DNA from: Paractinoplanes rishiriensis | GTDB lineage: Bacteria > Actinomycetota > Actinomycetes > Mycobacteriales > Micromonosporaceae | Length of the DNA: 64,000 nucleotides | Reading direction: 5' to 3' | NCBI RefSeq assembly: GCF_016862375.1 | Contig: NZ_BOMV01000054.1 | Location: 62,001-126,000, forward strand | In this document: positions 29,366 to 39,154 of the stretch, one piece after another | Position numbering within the stretch: the stretch's first letter is position 1 | Layout of the letters: each line of letters starts with the position of its first letter | Position numbers and translations under genes: made by a program | The notes under the pieces: generated by a model | Database searches by the model: none | What the model saw: only the letters and a program-made list of their open reading frames with translations | Told to the model about the DNA's origin: nothing

Positions 29366-29747
29366 ACATCTTCTCGATGAAGCGCTGACGGTCGAGGATC
29401 ACCCGCTCCACCCGCACCTCGGCCACCAGGTCCTCGCCGTCGCGGATCACGACCTCGAAGAGCAGCCTGCGCCCGTCCACTTTGGCGAGCGTGGCGAGTG
29501 CCGTGACGCGGCGGCCGAGCGGCGTGGGAGCCCGGTGCTCCACCTCGGCGCGGGTGCCCACGGTGGTGATCCCGCCCGGCATCTGGCGGGCCGTGGCGGC
29601 GACGGTGGCGGCCTCGGCGAGCGCGAGCACCCGCGGCGTGCCGAGGACCGGCACGTCGCCCGAGCCGAGGGCCTGGGCGGTGTCGGCGTCGGTGACGGTC
29701 AACTCCACCCGGGCGGTCAGGCCGGGTGCGAACTCGGGAAGCTCCAT
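29337..29747 (-). CDS. Hotdog-fold thioesterase
   Basis: 136-residue hotdog-fold protein resembling FlK-type thioesterases. Visible parts are VLGTPRVLALAEAATVAA, the central helix with a possible catalytic Glu, and TVGTRAEVEHRAPTPLG, carrying a His. ATG 29747. It is convergent with the PfkB kinase gene and lies 9 bp upstream of the end of the PH-domain gene. The acyl-CoA substrate is unknown. Confidence 0.82.
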   Translation of the reverse strand: MELPEFAPGLTARVELTVTDADTAQALGSGDVPVLGTPRVLALAEAATVAATARQMPGGITTVGTRAEVEHRAPTPLGRRVTALATLAKVDGRRLLFEVVIRDGEDLVAEVRVERVILDRQRFIEKMFTAERPTER

Positions 29748-29756
29748 CCCCTGAGC

Positions 29757-31100
29757 TTAAGACCGCGCGGACGCCGCGTTACGGGCCAGCCGAGCCCGTT
29801 CCGCCAATTGTTCGGCCAGCGCCCACGCCTCGGCCAGATCACGGTCGCGGGCCTGGCCGGACCGGCCGCCGGCGGTGTCCGCGTACACCGTCGCCAGTCC
29901 CAGCCGCCGTTGCAGCGGGCCCTGCACCACCCGGACGCTCTGCAGCCGCGCGTACGGGACCACGCTCATCTCCCTGGTCAGCAGCCCCCACCGGGAGATG
30001 AACACCTCGGGCGTCAACCCCGCGCCGTAGTACCGCAGCGCGAACGGATGCAGCCAGCGGGCCCGGGCCGGCGGCGGTGAGGTCGCCAGCTGGGCGAGGT
30101 CGGTGCCGGGCAGCACCTCCCAGACCAGGGTCCGCGCGGTGGCGAAGTCGCCCACCGGGAGCAGCCGGTCGGAGCGCTTGCTGTCCGAGCCGGGTTCGCC
30201 CGCGAAGCCGGCCACGTCCAGCCGCAGATGCATCCAGCCGCGCGGGCGCCACAGCAGCGGCCAGGTGATGGTGACCGTCTGCACCCGGTGCAGCGGCACC
30301 ACCTGGCTGCGCGTCTCGAGCAGCCCGTACCGCACCATGAGCCGGCCCTCGGGGTCGCGGGCCAGCCGGAAGTCCCAGTCCTGCAGCACCCGGCGGATCG
30401 GCTGCAGCAGCACGCCGGCCATCGCCGTGAACGTGCTGGCGATGCCGATGAAGGTCCACTCGGCCTCCAGCACGAACTGCATGATCACGAACGCCAGGCC
30501 GATCGGCAGGAAGATCGCCTGCGGCGTGAGCAGCTGGCTCACCAGCAGGTCGTGGTTGCTGACCCGGAAGAGCGGGCGTTCCATGGGTGGCGCCGGGACT
30601 TCCGGTTCCGCTTCATTCGAAACCGAGGGCAACACCGAGGGGGTACGCCCGGCGAGCGCCAGAAGCCTTTCCCGAAGGGCGGCCGCATCCCGGACCGTCA
30701 GATACGCCAGCGGCGCCTCGGTCTTGCCGCCGCCGACCACCTCGAGGCGGAGTTCGGCCAGGCCGGTGAGCTGGGCCAGCAGCGGGCGGCGCAGTTCGAC
30801 GGCCTGCAGGCGTTCCAGGGGGATGGCCCGGTTGCGGCGCCAGAGCAGGCCGTCCGAGATGCGCAGCTCGCGGCCCACCACGTGGTAGCCGGTGGTGAGC
30901 CAGCCGATCAGCGAGAACACCACCACGCCGACCGCCAGCACGAGCACCACGAGGGCGAACTTCTCGAAACCGACCTGGGACAGGGTCTGCCAGGACAGCG
31001 CGGCCACCACCACCGCGATGCTTTTCGCGCCGTGCAGGACCGGGCTGAGCGGGTGCAGCCTGCGGCGCGGCTCGTCCTGGACGGGCGGGGCGGCGGTCAC
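29757..31100 (-). CDS. Large bacterial PH-domain membrane protein (YdbT-like)
   Basis: 447-residue membrane protein with repeated bacterial PH (bPH2/DUF304) domains, paired with a smaller one upstream, as with YdbS/YdbT. Membrane helices lie near 28-70 and 215-260. PH-like stretches include GRELRISDGLLWRRNRAIPLERLQAVE, RLMVRYGLLETRSQVVPLHRVQ and VFISRWGLLTREMSVVPYARLQSV. Start GTG 31100 overlaps the upstream stop (GTGA), so the two are coupled; the longer frame reads antisense sequence and is not used. The role is unknown; YdbST of Bacillus confers resistance to some bacteriocins. Confidence 0.85.
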   Translation of the reverse strand: MTAAPPVQDEPRRRLHPLSPVLHGAKSIAVVVAALSWQTLSQVGFEKFALVVLVLAVGVVVFSLIGWLTTGYHVVGRELRISDGLLWRRNRAIPLERLQAVELRRPLLAQLTGLAELRLEVVGGGKTEAPLAYLTVRDAAALRERLLALAGRTPSVLPSVSNEAEPEVPAPPMERPLFRVSNHDLLVSQLLTPQAIFLPIGLAFVIMQFVLEAEWTFIGIASTFTAMAGVLLQPIRRVLQDWDFRLARDPEGRLMVRYGLLETRSQVVPLHRVQTVTITWPLLWRPRGWMHLRLDVAGFAGEPGSDSKRSDRLLPVGDFATARTLVWEVLPGTDLAQLATSPPPARARWLHPFALRYYGAGLTPEVFISRWGLLTREMSVVPYARLQSVRVVQGPLQRRLGLATVYADTAGGRSGQARDRDLAEAWALAEQLAERARLARNAASARS

Positions 31101-31609
31101 AGGCCCTCGGCCCGGTCCTCGCCGAGGGCGGTCAACCGGTCGCGCAGCCGGGCCGCCTCGGCGGGCGGCAGGCCGGGGACCCGCGCGTCGCTGGCCGCCG
31201 CAGCGGTGTGCAACTGGACCGTGGCCAGGCCGAACGAGCGCTCCAGCGGGCCGGCCGTGACATCCACGTACTGCATTCGCGCGTACGGGACGATGGACAG
31301 CCGCCGGACCAGCAGGCCGTGCCGGACCAGCAGGTCGTGGTCGCGTTCGGCATAACCCCAGGCCCGCACGGCGCGCACGGTGATCACCGACCGCCAGGTC
31401 GCGTACGCGACCACCAGCGCCATCCCGGCCGGCCACATCCAGTACGGCTGCAGCGCCCAGCCGATGCCGAGGATCGCCAGCAGAACCGCCACCCAGATGG
31501 CCCGGGCGATGAGCTCCACTGTGATCAGCTTGGGCGACACCGGGCGCCACTCGACGGTGTCGGGCCACGGCTCCAGGGGGTCGATCTCGGCAGCGGACGG
31601 CTCGCTCAC
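31097..31609 (-). CDS. Small bacterial PH-domain membrane protein (YdbS-like)
   Basis: 170-residue protein with two N-terminal membrane helices (about residues 28-65) and one bPH2 domain containing HDLLVRHGLLVRRLSIVPYARMQ and GLATVQLHTAAA. GTG 31609 is favoured because it leaves 10 bp after the upstream small gene; GTG 31633 would overlap that gene by 14 bp. It is the first gene of the PH pair. The function is unknown. Confidence 0.82.
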   Translation of the reverse strand: MSEPSAAEIDPLEPWPDTVEWRPVSPKLITVELIARAIWVAVLLAILGIGWALQPYWMWPAGMALVVAYATWRSVITVRAVRAWGYAERDHDLLVRHGLLVRRLSIVPYARMQYVDVTAGPLERSFGLATVQLHTAAAASDARVPGLPPAEAARLRDRLTALGEDRAEGL

Positions 31610-31619
31610 ACCAGGAAGC

Positions 31620-31826
31620 CTAGGAGATCGCACCGAAGGGCGTCACTTCGCGCAGGAAACCACGGAGGTCGAGGAAGCCGCCGAGGGATTCGCGGTGGTC
31701 GTCACACGCGAGCCAGGTCTTGCGGTAGTCGGGAGTGTGCAGCTTCGGGTTGTTCCAGCGCAGGGCCCAGACCGCGGGCGCACGACAGCCCTTGGCGGAG
31801 CACTGCGGTGAAAGTTCCTCAACCAT
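31620..31826 (-). CDS. Small conserved actinobacterial Cys-motif protein
   Basis: 68-residue protein. The segment CSAKGCRAPAVWALRWNNP, followed by KLHTPDYRKTWLACDDHRE, recurs in short proteins across actinobacteria (some labelled acetone carboxylase, without basis). Two Cys near the start and Cys/His near the middle could bind zinc. Start ATG 31826. It lies just upstream of the PH pair and is probably co-transcribed. The function is unknown. Confidence 0.72.
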   Translation of the reverse strand: MVEELSPQCSAKGCRAPAVWALRWNNPKLHTPDYRKTWLACDDHRESLGGFLDLRGFLREVTPFGAIS

Positions 31827-31857
31827 GCCCAAGAGCGTAGGCGCGGGAGAAGTTAGA

Positions 31858-31919
31858 GCGCCGGGCGACCACGGGGGAAGTCGCCCGGCGACGCCGTGAA
31901 TGTTACACGGTTCACGGCG
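31858..31919. promoter_or_regulatory. Two adjacent inverted repeats before moxR
   Basis: CGCCGGGCGAC/GTCGCCCGGCG (about 31859-31890) and CGCCGTGAA/TTCACGGCG (31892-31900 and 31911-31919) lie side by side in the divergent region between the small Cys-motif gene and moxR. The first could be a transcript hairpin; the second, with 10 bp between arms, looks like an operator. Confidence 0.5.
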
Positions 31920-32113
31920 ATGCGCATCCACCCGGCGTGGGTGCCCGATCCGGCGCATCGCGCAGAAAGATCGACACGACCGGGCCATGGTGACCGCCGG
32001 CGGCAGCGAGTTATGCGCACACTGCAAGCGCGTTTTCAGGTAGGACGTGTAAGTCTTGAGCGTCGGCACTCCGAGCCGGCGCGCCGAACAGGACCCGACG
32101 CCGTGGAGGACCG

Positions 32114-33195
<1,082 letters not shown>

Positions 33196-33214
<19 letters not shown>

Positions 33215-34179
33215 GCGCGTCGGCCACCGAGGGCGCGGCCCGCGCCGAGGCGGTGCTGGGCCGGCTCCAGCTGCTCGTCACCCGCAAGCTCGACGGGCTG
33301 CTCCAGGGCGACTACGTGGGCCTGCTGCCCGGCCCGGGCACCGAGGCGGGCGAGTCCCGCGAATACCGCCCCGGCGACGACGTGCGCCGGATGGACTGGC
33401 CGGTGACCGCCCGCACCACCCTGCCGCACGTCCGGCAGACTGTGGCCGACCGCGAGCTGGAGACCTGGCTGGCGATCGACCTGTCGGCCAGCCTCGACTT
33501 CGGCACCGCCCGCTGGCTCAAGCGCGACCTGGTGATCGCGGCCGCCACCGCGATGGCCCACCTGACCGTGCGCGGCGGCAACCGGATCGGCGCGGTCGTC
33601 GGCACCGGCTCGGGCGTACCCCCCAAATCCCGGAAGAAGACGGCGGGTGAGCCACTCACCCAGCCGATGGTGCGGATGCCGGCCCGGCCGGGCCGCAAGG
33701 AGGCCCAGGGTCTGCTGCGCGCGATCGCCCGCACCCAGATCCGCCCGGGCCGCACCGACCTGGGCGCCCTGATCGACGCGCTCAACCGGCCGCCTCGCCG
33801 CCGGGGCGTCGCCGTGGTCATCTCGGACTTCATGGCACCGGTCGACGACTGGGCCCGCCCGCTGCGCAAGCTGGGCGTCCGGCACGACGTGCTGGCCGTC
33901 GAGGTGGTCGATCCGCGCGAGCTGGAGCTGCCGGACGTGGGCGTGATCGAACTGGCCGACCCCGAGACCGGCATCCTGCACGAGGTACAGACCGCCGATG
34001 CCAAGCTGCGCACCCGCTACGCTCAAGCGGCGGCCGAGCAGCGTGGCGCCATCGCCCGTGCCCTGCGGGCGGGCGGCGCCGCCCACCTGCGCCTGCGCAC
34101 CGACACCGACTGGTTGCTGGACGTGGTCCGCTTCGTGGCCGCCCAGCGACACGCACGCACCCGGGGGACCACCCGATGA
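33196..34179 (+). CDS. DUF58 domain protein of the MoxR operon
   Basis: 327-residue soluble protein with the DUF58 core: GDYVGLLPGPGTEAGESREY, then YRPGDDVRRMDWPVTART, and a VWA-like region starting AIDLSASLDFG with a partial metal-site motif. DUF58 proteins sit with MoxR and VWA proteins in almost all such loci. ATG 33196 gives the usual N-terminus; it overlaps moxR. Its stop overlaps the VWA gene start (ATGA). The exact role is unknown. Confidence 0.9.
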
Positions 34180-35126
34180 TTCGTTTCCTAGAACCGGCCT
34201 GGCTCTTCACGCTGCTGCCCGTGGCGGTGCTGGGCGGCGTCTACGTCTGGCGGCAGTTCCGGCGCCGCAACTACGCGATGCGCTTCACGAACGTCGACCT
34301 GCTGCGCTCGCTCGCGCCCAAGGGCCTGGGCTGGCGCCGGCACGTGTCGGCCGCCGCGCTGCTGCTGAGCCTGTTCATCCTCGGCACCGCGATGGCCCGG
34401 CCGTCGATCGACAAGGAAGAACCGCTCGAGCGGGCCACCGTGATGCTGGCCATCGACGTGTCGCTGTCGATGGAGGCCGACGACGTGGCGCCGAACCGGA
34501 TCGAGGCGGCGCAGGAGGCGGCCAAGGCGTTCGTCAACGAGCTGCCGCCGACCTACAACCTGGGCCTGGTGTCGTTCGCGAAATCGGCCAACGTGCTGGT
34601 CTCGCCGACCAAGGACCGGTCCGCGGTGATCGCCGGCATCGACGGGCTCACCCTGGCCGAGGCGACCGCGACCGGCGAGGCGGTCTTCACCTCGCTGGAC
34701 GCGATCCGCTCGGTGCCGGCCGACGGTGCCGACGGTGCGCCGCCGGCCCGGATCGTGCTGCTCTCCGACGGCTACCGCACGTCCGGCCGGTCGGTCGAGG
34801 ACGCGGCCACCGCGGCCGGGCAGGCCAACGTGCCGGTGTCGACGATCGCGTTCGGCACCGACACCGGTGTGGTCGACATCCGCGGCCAGCTCCAGCGGGT
34901 GCCGGTCGACCGGTTGTCGCTGCAGCAGCTGGCCGAGCAGACCAAGGGCTACTTCTACGAGGCCGCCTCGGTGGGCGAGCTCAAGCAGGTGTACCAGGAC
35001 ATGGGCAGCTCGATCGGCTTCCGGATCGAGCCGCGCGAGGTCACCCAGTACTACGCCGGAGCGGCACTGGTCTGCGGCCTGATCGCGGCGGCCGCGAGTC
35101 TGCTGTGGACGTCCCGGATGCCGTAA
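34176..35126 (+). CDS. VWA-domain membrane protein (BatA-like)
   Basis: 316-residue membrane protein. Helices lie near residues 9-25 and 55-72, and one at the C-terminus (about 290-310). Between them is a von Willebrand A domain with a complete MIDAS start, Asp94-x-Ser96-x-Ser98 (IDVSLSM), and a later ARIVLLSDG. The ATG at 34176 is in an ATGA overlap. It forms the MoxR-DUF58-VWA unit; mycobacterial homologues (Rv1479-Rv1481) are linked to envelope physiology. Confidence 0.92.
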   Translation: MIRFLEPAWLFTLLPVAVLGGVYVWRQFRRRNYAMRFTNVDLLRSLAPKGLGWRRHVSAAALLLSLFILGTAMARPSIDKEEPLERATVMLAIDVSLSMEADDVAPNRIEAAQEAAKAFVNELPPTYNLGLVSFAKSANVLVSPTKDRSAVIAGIDGLTLAEATATGEAVFTSLDAIRSVPADGADGAPPARIVLLSDGYRTSGRSVEDAATAAGQANVPVSTIAFGTDTGVVDIRGQLQRVPVDRLSLQQLAEQTKGYFYEAASVGELKQVYQDMGSSIGFRIEPREVTQYYAGAALVCGLIAAAASLLWTSRMP

Positions 35127-35132
35127 GGGTGG

Positions 35133-35216
35133 TTATTGGGTGCTTACCAGCACGAAGAGGACGACCACCCAGGCAAAGGCGATGGTGAAGCTGAGGGGCG
35201 CGACGAAGTTCTTCAT
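35133..35216 (-). CDS. Possible 27-residue single-helix membrane peptide
   Basis: Short ORF from ATG 35216 to TAA 35133, with GGGAG about 8 nt upstream. The peptide starts MKNFVAPLSF and is mostly one hydrophobic helix (TIAFAWVVVLFVLV), ending STQ. It sits between the VWA gene and the secreted hydrolase gene. Real small membrane peptides look like this, but I know no homologue. Confidence 0.4.
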   Translation of the reverse strand: MKNFVAPLSFTIAFAWVVVLFVLVSTQ

Positions 35217-35371
35217 GACATCGACTCCCGCGAAGTGACTGGTGGGGAAGCGCGCAGGGTCACGTCGTGGCCGGCACCCGCGCATCCCGTCGTCGCGGCG
35301 CACACGACCGGGCCGGCCTCACCGTGGGCACGGCGCTGCCGGGGGATGCGGGGCGGGAAGGACGTCAGCGG

Positions 35372-35425
35372 TCAGACGCGCTGACGAGCGGCCCGGCCAC
35401 GACTAGGAGGATCGCTATCTCGCAC
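35372..35425 (-). CDS. Possible 17-residue leader peptide with a sequestered Shine-Dalgarno
   Basis: GTG 35425 follows AGGAGGTGATC, the full complement of the 16S rRNA 3' end, 8 nt upstream. The peptide would be MRDSDPPSRGRAARQRV. The same transcript can fold AGGAGG-UG-AUCGCU (35439-35426) onto AGCGAU-CCUCCU (35416-35405), hiding the ribosome site and placing GTG in the loop. A regulated leader, possibly for the small membrane peptide downstream, is one reading; chance is another. Confidence 0.35.
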   Translation of the reverse strand: MRDSDPPSRGRAARQRV

Positions 35426-35490
35426 AGCGATCACCTCCTGAAGTCGTTCCGGCGTACGGGCCGACGAGGACTGTACTCCTTAAGACCGAA

Positions 35491-36381
35491 TTAAAAAACG
35501 TGGGCGGGCACCGCGTGTCGAGGACCACCCGACAGGACGACGTCGGTGACCGCTCGCAGCGTGGTACTGCCCTCGACCAGATAGTGATCGTGGCCGGCCA
35601 CACCGTCGGTGGGCAGCGCGGAGGCGCCGAAGGCCGGGGTGGACGGCCGGCGGCCCAGACCCAGCCCGAGCAGCCGCACCTGCGGCACCCGGCGGATCCA
35701 GTCGGCCGGGGCCAGCGCCGACCAGACCCGGGCGCCGCCCAGGTCGGCGGCCCGGTCCGCGCCCATCCCGGGCGCGCCGAGGGCGATCACGTCACCCACC
35801 TCGGGCAGGTGCGCGGCGGCGATACCGACCACGACGGCGCCGTAGCTGTGTCCGATCAGGGTCACCGCGGCTCCGGGGCGCTGCCGCAGCACGTCCCGGA
35901 CGAAGGCCACCAGGTGCGCGGCGCCGGTGCGGGCCCGGCCCTCGGTGGCGGCCGTCGGCCCGACGCCGTCCGGCGTGTCGTAGCCCAGCCAGGAGATCAC
36001 CGCGACCTCGGCCGAGCGCTTGCTGAGCTGCTGATAGACGGTGCGGCCCTGAACGCCGGGCGCGCGCCGGGCCACCCCGCCCAGACCGCGGTCGAAGTCG
36101 GCCAGCGAGGTGTCCGCGCCGGGCACCAGCACCACGATCCGGGTGGCGGCGCGCAGGTCGCCGAACACCTCGGCGGCGCGGCCGTCGCCGGCCGGGTCGA
36201 AGAACAGGAAGTGCCGGCCCTGCGCGGCCCAGGCCGCGTACGGGCATCCGGTGGCCAGCATCCGCACCGCGGTCTCCCGGTAGGCGTCGGCGAACGCGGG
36301 CAGCGGCTTCGCCGCCGCGGGTGTCGCGGCCGGCACCGGGAACAGCAGGGACATGGCGAGCGTGATCGGCAGGATTCGCAT
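35491..36381 (-). CDS. Secreted alpha/beta hydrolase
   Basis: 296-residue protein with a signal peptide (about 1-24, cleavage near AAA-KP). The nucleophile elbow GHSYGAV (about residues 173-179) and a late His in GVAGHDHYLVEG point to a serine hydrolase; the early segment RIVVLVPGADTSLADFDRG resembles the DUF1023 alpha/beta group of actinobacteria. No lipid or substrate can be named. ATG 36381. About 60 bp separate it from the response-regulator gene upstream. Confidence 0.87.
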   Translation of the reverse strand: MRILPITLAMSLLFPVPAATPAAAKPLPAFADAYRETAVRMLATGCPYAAWAAQGRHFLFFDPAGDGRAAEVFGDLRAATRIVVLVPGADTSLADFDRGLGGVARRAPGVQGRTVYQQLSKRSAEVAVISWLGYDTPDGVGPTAATEGRARTGAAHLVAFVRDVLRQRPGAAVTLIGHSYGAVVVGIAAAHLPEVGDVIALGAPGMGADRAADLGGARVWSALAPADWIRRVPQVRLLGLGLGRRPSTPAFGASALPTDGVAGHDHYLVEGSTTLRAVTDVVLSGGPRHAVPAHVF

Positions 36382-36444
36382 GGGCCGCAGCGTCCGGCCG
36401 CGACGGCACCCCGGTCGTCACCCCGTGGACCGGTCCGCGACCCG

Positions 36445-37089
36445 CTACCCGGGTATGACCAGCCCCGTCTCGTACGCGAAAACCACGGCCTGGGCCCGGT
36501 CGCGCAGGTTGAGCTTGGCCAGGATGCGTCCGATGTGGGTCTTCACGGTCTGCTCGGCGACCACCAGTTCGGCCGCGATCTCCTGGTTGGACCGGCCGCG
36601 GGCGATCAGCCGCAGCACGTCGGTCTCGCGCGGGGTCAACGCGTTCAGGGCGGCCGGCAGTGCCTTGTCGCGCTGCGGGCGGGCCGCGAACTCGGCGATC
36701 AGCCGCCGGGTCACCGACGGCGCCAGCAGGGCCTCGCCGCCCGCCACCACCCGGACCGCGTTGATCAGGTCGGCGGCCGGCGCGTCCTTGAGCAGGAATC
36801 CGCTGGCACCGGCCCGGAGCGCCTCGTAGACGTAGTCGTCCAGGTCGAACGTCGTCAGGATCAGCACCTTGGGGCCGCCGGCCAGCCGCCGGGTCGCCTC
36901 GAGACCGTCCATCACCGGCATCCGGATGTCCATCAGCACCACGTCCGGCGCCAGCGTGCGCGACTTGTGCACGGCCGCGACGCCGTCCGCCGCGTCGCCG
37001 ACCACCAGCAGGTCGGGCTGGGCGGCCAGCAGCGCGCCGAAGCCCTGGCGGACCATCGCCTGGTCGTCGGCGATCAGCACCTTGATCAT
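36445..37089 (-). CDS. NarL/LuxR-family response regulator
   Basis: 214-residue response regulator. The receiver has acidic pocket Asp8/Asp9, phosphorylation site Asp54 (VVLMDIRMP), Thr in LILTTF and Lys in FLLKDA. The LuxR-type HTH spans about 148-205 (LTPRETDVLRLIARGRSNQEIA). ATG 37089 overlaps the kinase stop (ATGA), and the two form a pair. Target genes cannot be read from the sequence. Confidence 0.94.
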   Translation of the reverse strand: MIKVLIADDQAMVRQGFGALLAAQPDLLVVGDAADGVAAVHKSRTLAPDVVLMDIRMPVMDGLEATRRLAGGPKVLILTTFDLDDYVYEALRAGASGFLLKDAPAADLINAVRVVAGGEALLAPSVTRRLIAEFAARPQRDKALPAALNALTPRETDVLRLIARGRSNQEIAAELVVAEQTVKTHIGRILAKLNLRDRAQAVVFAYETGLVIPG

Positions 37090-38297
37090 GCGCTGCCTCT
37101 CCCGTTGTACGGCAGGATCGCCGTCACCACGAAGTCGAACCGGTCCGGCCCCGCGGTCAGTGTGCCGCCGAGCAGCGTGGCGCGCTCCCGCATGCCGATC
37201 AGGCCGTGCCCCGCGCCGGTCTCGGCCGATCGGGTGCGCCGGTTGCGCACCACCAGTTCGAGCCGGTCGGCAAGGCCGCGGCCGTCGATGGTCACCGGGC
37301 CGCCAGGCGCGTGCCGCGCCGCGTTGGCGAGCGCTTCCTGCATGATGCGGTACGCGGCCAGGCCGACGGTTTCGGGAACGCGGGCCACCCCGTCCAGAGT
37401 CATCGTGACGTCCACGCCGGCCGCCCGCGCGGTCGCCACCAGGTCGTCCAGATCGGCCAGGCCCGGCTGGGGTGCGGTCATCGCCTCGTCGGTCTCGGCC
37501 CGCAGCGTCCCGAGCAGGCGCCGCATGTCGGTGAGGGCGTCCCGGGCCGCGATGGCGATCATGGCCAGTTCCTCGCGGGCGGACGCGGGCAACTCGTCGG
37601 CCAGCCGGTAGGGCGCGGTCTCGGCGCGTACCGCGATCATCGACATGTGGTGGGCGACCACGTCGTGCATCTCGCGGGCGATCCGGGCGCGCTCCTCCAG
37701 CACGGCCCGCTTGGCCCGCTCGAGCTCGGTGAGTTCCTCCTGCTCGGCGAGCAGTTCCCGGGTGCGGCGGCGGCGCGACAGGATGTCGCCGAGGGCGGCG
37801 ATCGCGACCAGCAGGATGGCGGCGCCCCAGGCGTTCGCATCCTTGCCGAAGATGAACACCGGGACGAGGCACAGCGTGGTGGCCCAGGCGGTGAGCGCGC
37901 CGTCCTGGGTGACCGCGAGCCGGCCGAGCACGAACAGGAAACCGAAGATCTGCACCGGGTTCCACGGCCAGGACTCCTCGGGCGCCGCATTCATCACCCC
38001 CAAAAACATCATGGGGTACGCGAGGCGCCAGGCCAGGACTGGCAGGCGCGCCGAAACCAGGATCGGCAGCACCGAGCCGGCCGCGATGAGCACGACCACG
38101 ATGTCCGGCAACTCGCGGGTGTCGGCGAGATTCGTGCCGGCCCCCAGCCCCATGCCGATCAGGGCGATGAGCGCCAAAGGCCGCGCGTAGATGCGGAAGC
38201 GGTGGCGCCAGCGCGGCCGTGGCCTCTCCCAGTCCCAGAGGAGGCGGCGCAACTGCCCCAAAGCTTCGCGCCGGGTGGCCGGGCCGATAGTCTCCAC
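37086..38297 (-). CDS. NarL-type sensor histidine kinase
   Basis: 403-residue membrane kinase. About four to six helices cover residues 40-170, with short loops and no large sensor domain, so the signal may come from the membrane. A short coiled coil is followed by a HisKA_3 dimerisation domain with phospho-acceptor His211 (REMHDVVAHHMS), then an ATPase domain with NAARHAPGG and GHGLIGMRERA. Start GTG 38297. It pairs with the downstream response regulator and is divergent from fabG. Confidence 0.93.
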   Translation of the reverse strand: METIGPATRREALGQLRRLLWDWERPRPRWRHRFRIYARPLALIALIGMGLGAGTNLADTRELPDIVVVLIAAGSVLPILVSARLPVLAWRLAYPMMFLGVMNAAPEESWPWNPVQIFGFLFVLGRLAVTQDGALTAWATTLCLVPVFIFGKDANAWGAAILLVAIAALGDILSRRRRTRELLAEQEELTELERAKRAVLEERARIAREMHDVVAHHMSMIAVRAETAPYRLADELPASAREELAMIAIAARDALTDMRRLLGTLRAETDEAMTAPQPGLADLDDLVATARAAGVDVTMTLDGVARVPETVGLAAYRIMQEALANAARHAPGGPVTIDGRGLADRLELVVRNRRTRSAETGAGHGLIGMRERATLLGGTLTAGPDRFDFVVTAILPYNGRGSA

Positions 38298-38382
38298 CCG
38301 GGCAGGTTACGGCGCTGTTGCCGTGCCGTCGTGACCCTGAGGTGCCAACCGGCACCCCCTACTTGGGTATGAGGAGTTCGTC

Positions 38383-39087
38383 GTGGCTCGCACGGTATTG
38401 GTGACCGGAGGCAACCGGGGGATCGGCCTGTCGATCGCGCAGGCGTTCGCGAAGCAGGGCGACCGGGTGGCGATCACCCACCGGGGCAGTGGCGCGCCCG
38501 AGGGCCTGTTCGGCGTGCAGTGCGACATCACCGACTCGACCGCCGTGGACGCCGCGTTCACCGAGGTCGAAAAGGAACTGGGCCCGGTCGAGGTGCTGGT
38601 GGCCAACGCCGGCATCACCGACGACACGCTGCTGCTGCGGATGACCGACGAACAGTTCGACCGGGTGATCGACACCAACCTGGCCGGCGCGTTCCGCTGC
38701 GCCAAGCGCGCCAGCGCCAAGATGCTCCGCGCCAGGTGGGGCCGCATGATCTTCATCTCGTCGGTGGTCGGCCTCTACGGCGGACCCGGTCAGGTGAACT
38801 ACGCCGCGAGCAAGGCCGGCCTGGTGGGCATCGCCCGCAGCATTACCCGTGAGCTGGGCAGCCGCAACATCACCGCGAACGTGGTGGCGCCCGGCTTCAT
38901 CGAGACCGAGATGACCGCGGTGCTGCCGGAGGCGCGTAAGGCCGAAATCATCAAGGCGGTACCCGCCGGCCGCCTGGCCACCACCGACGAGGTGGCGGCC
39001 ACGGTGGCCTTCCTGGCCTCGGACGCCGCCGCCTACATCAACGGCGCCGTGATCCCGGTCGACGGCGGCCTCGGCATGGGCCACTGA
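38383..39087 (+). CDS. fabG: 3-oxoacyl-ACP reductase (MabA-like)
   Basis: 234-residue SDR reducing 3-oxoacyl-ACP with NADPH in fatty acid synthesis. VTGGNRGIG (7-15) binds the cofactor; the active site has Ser126/127, Tyr140 and Lys144 (VNYAASKAG). The C-terminus DGGLGMGH is typical of actinobacterial MabA. GTG 38383 has GAGGAG 6 nt upstream. A palindrome GGTGCC-AACC-GGCACC at 38341-38356 lies in the promoter region. The fabI and ferrochelatase genes follow, the arrangement known from mycobacteria. Confidence 0.95.
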   Translation: MARTVLVTGGNRGIGLSIAQAFAKQGDRVAITHRGSGAPEGLFGVQCDITDSTAVDAAFTEVEKELGPVEVLVANAGITDDTLLLRMTDEQFDRVIDTNLAGAFRCAKRASAKMLRARWGRMIFISSVVGLYGGPGQVNYAASKAGLVGIARSITRELGSRNITANVVAPGFIETEMTAVLPEARKAEIIKAVPAGRLATTDEVAATVAFLASDAAAYINGAVIPVDGGLGMGH

Positions 39088-39154
39088 GGCGGCGCGCCGC
39101 CCACCCTCTCTTCACGTACAAACACCGATTTTTCGGATATAGGAGTGTAATTCC
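39088..39154. other. fabG-fabI intergenic region with palindrome
   Basis: GGCGGCGCGCCGCC (39088-39101) starts right after the fabG stop and could be a weak terminator or processing hairpin. A less GC-rich stretch with AGGAGTG leads to the fabI start, so fabI may have an additional promoter. Confidence 0.4.

Noticed and set aside
29757..31568. 603-residue version of the large PH-domain protein
   Set aside because: The extra N-terminus is the neighbouring small PH gene read in the wrong frame; the GTGA overlap fixes the start at 31100.
36445..38355. 636-residue fusion of kinase and response regulator
   Set aside because: The N-terminal part is the kinase gene out of frame; separate genes with an ATGA overlap explain the data.
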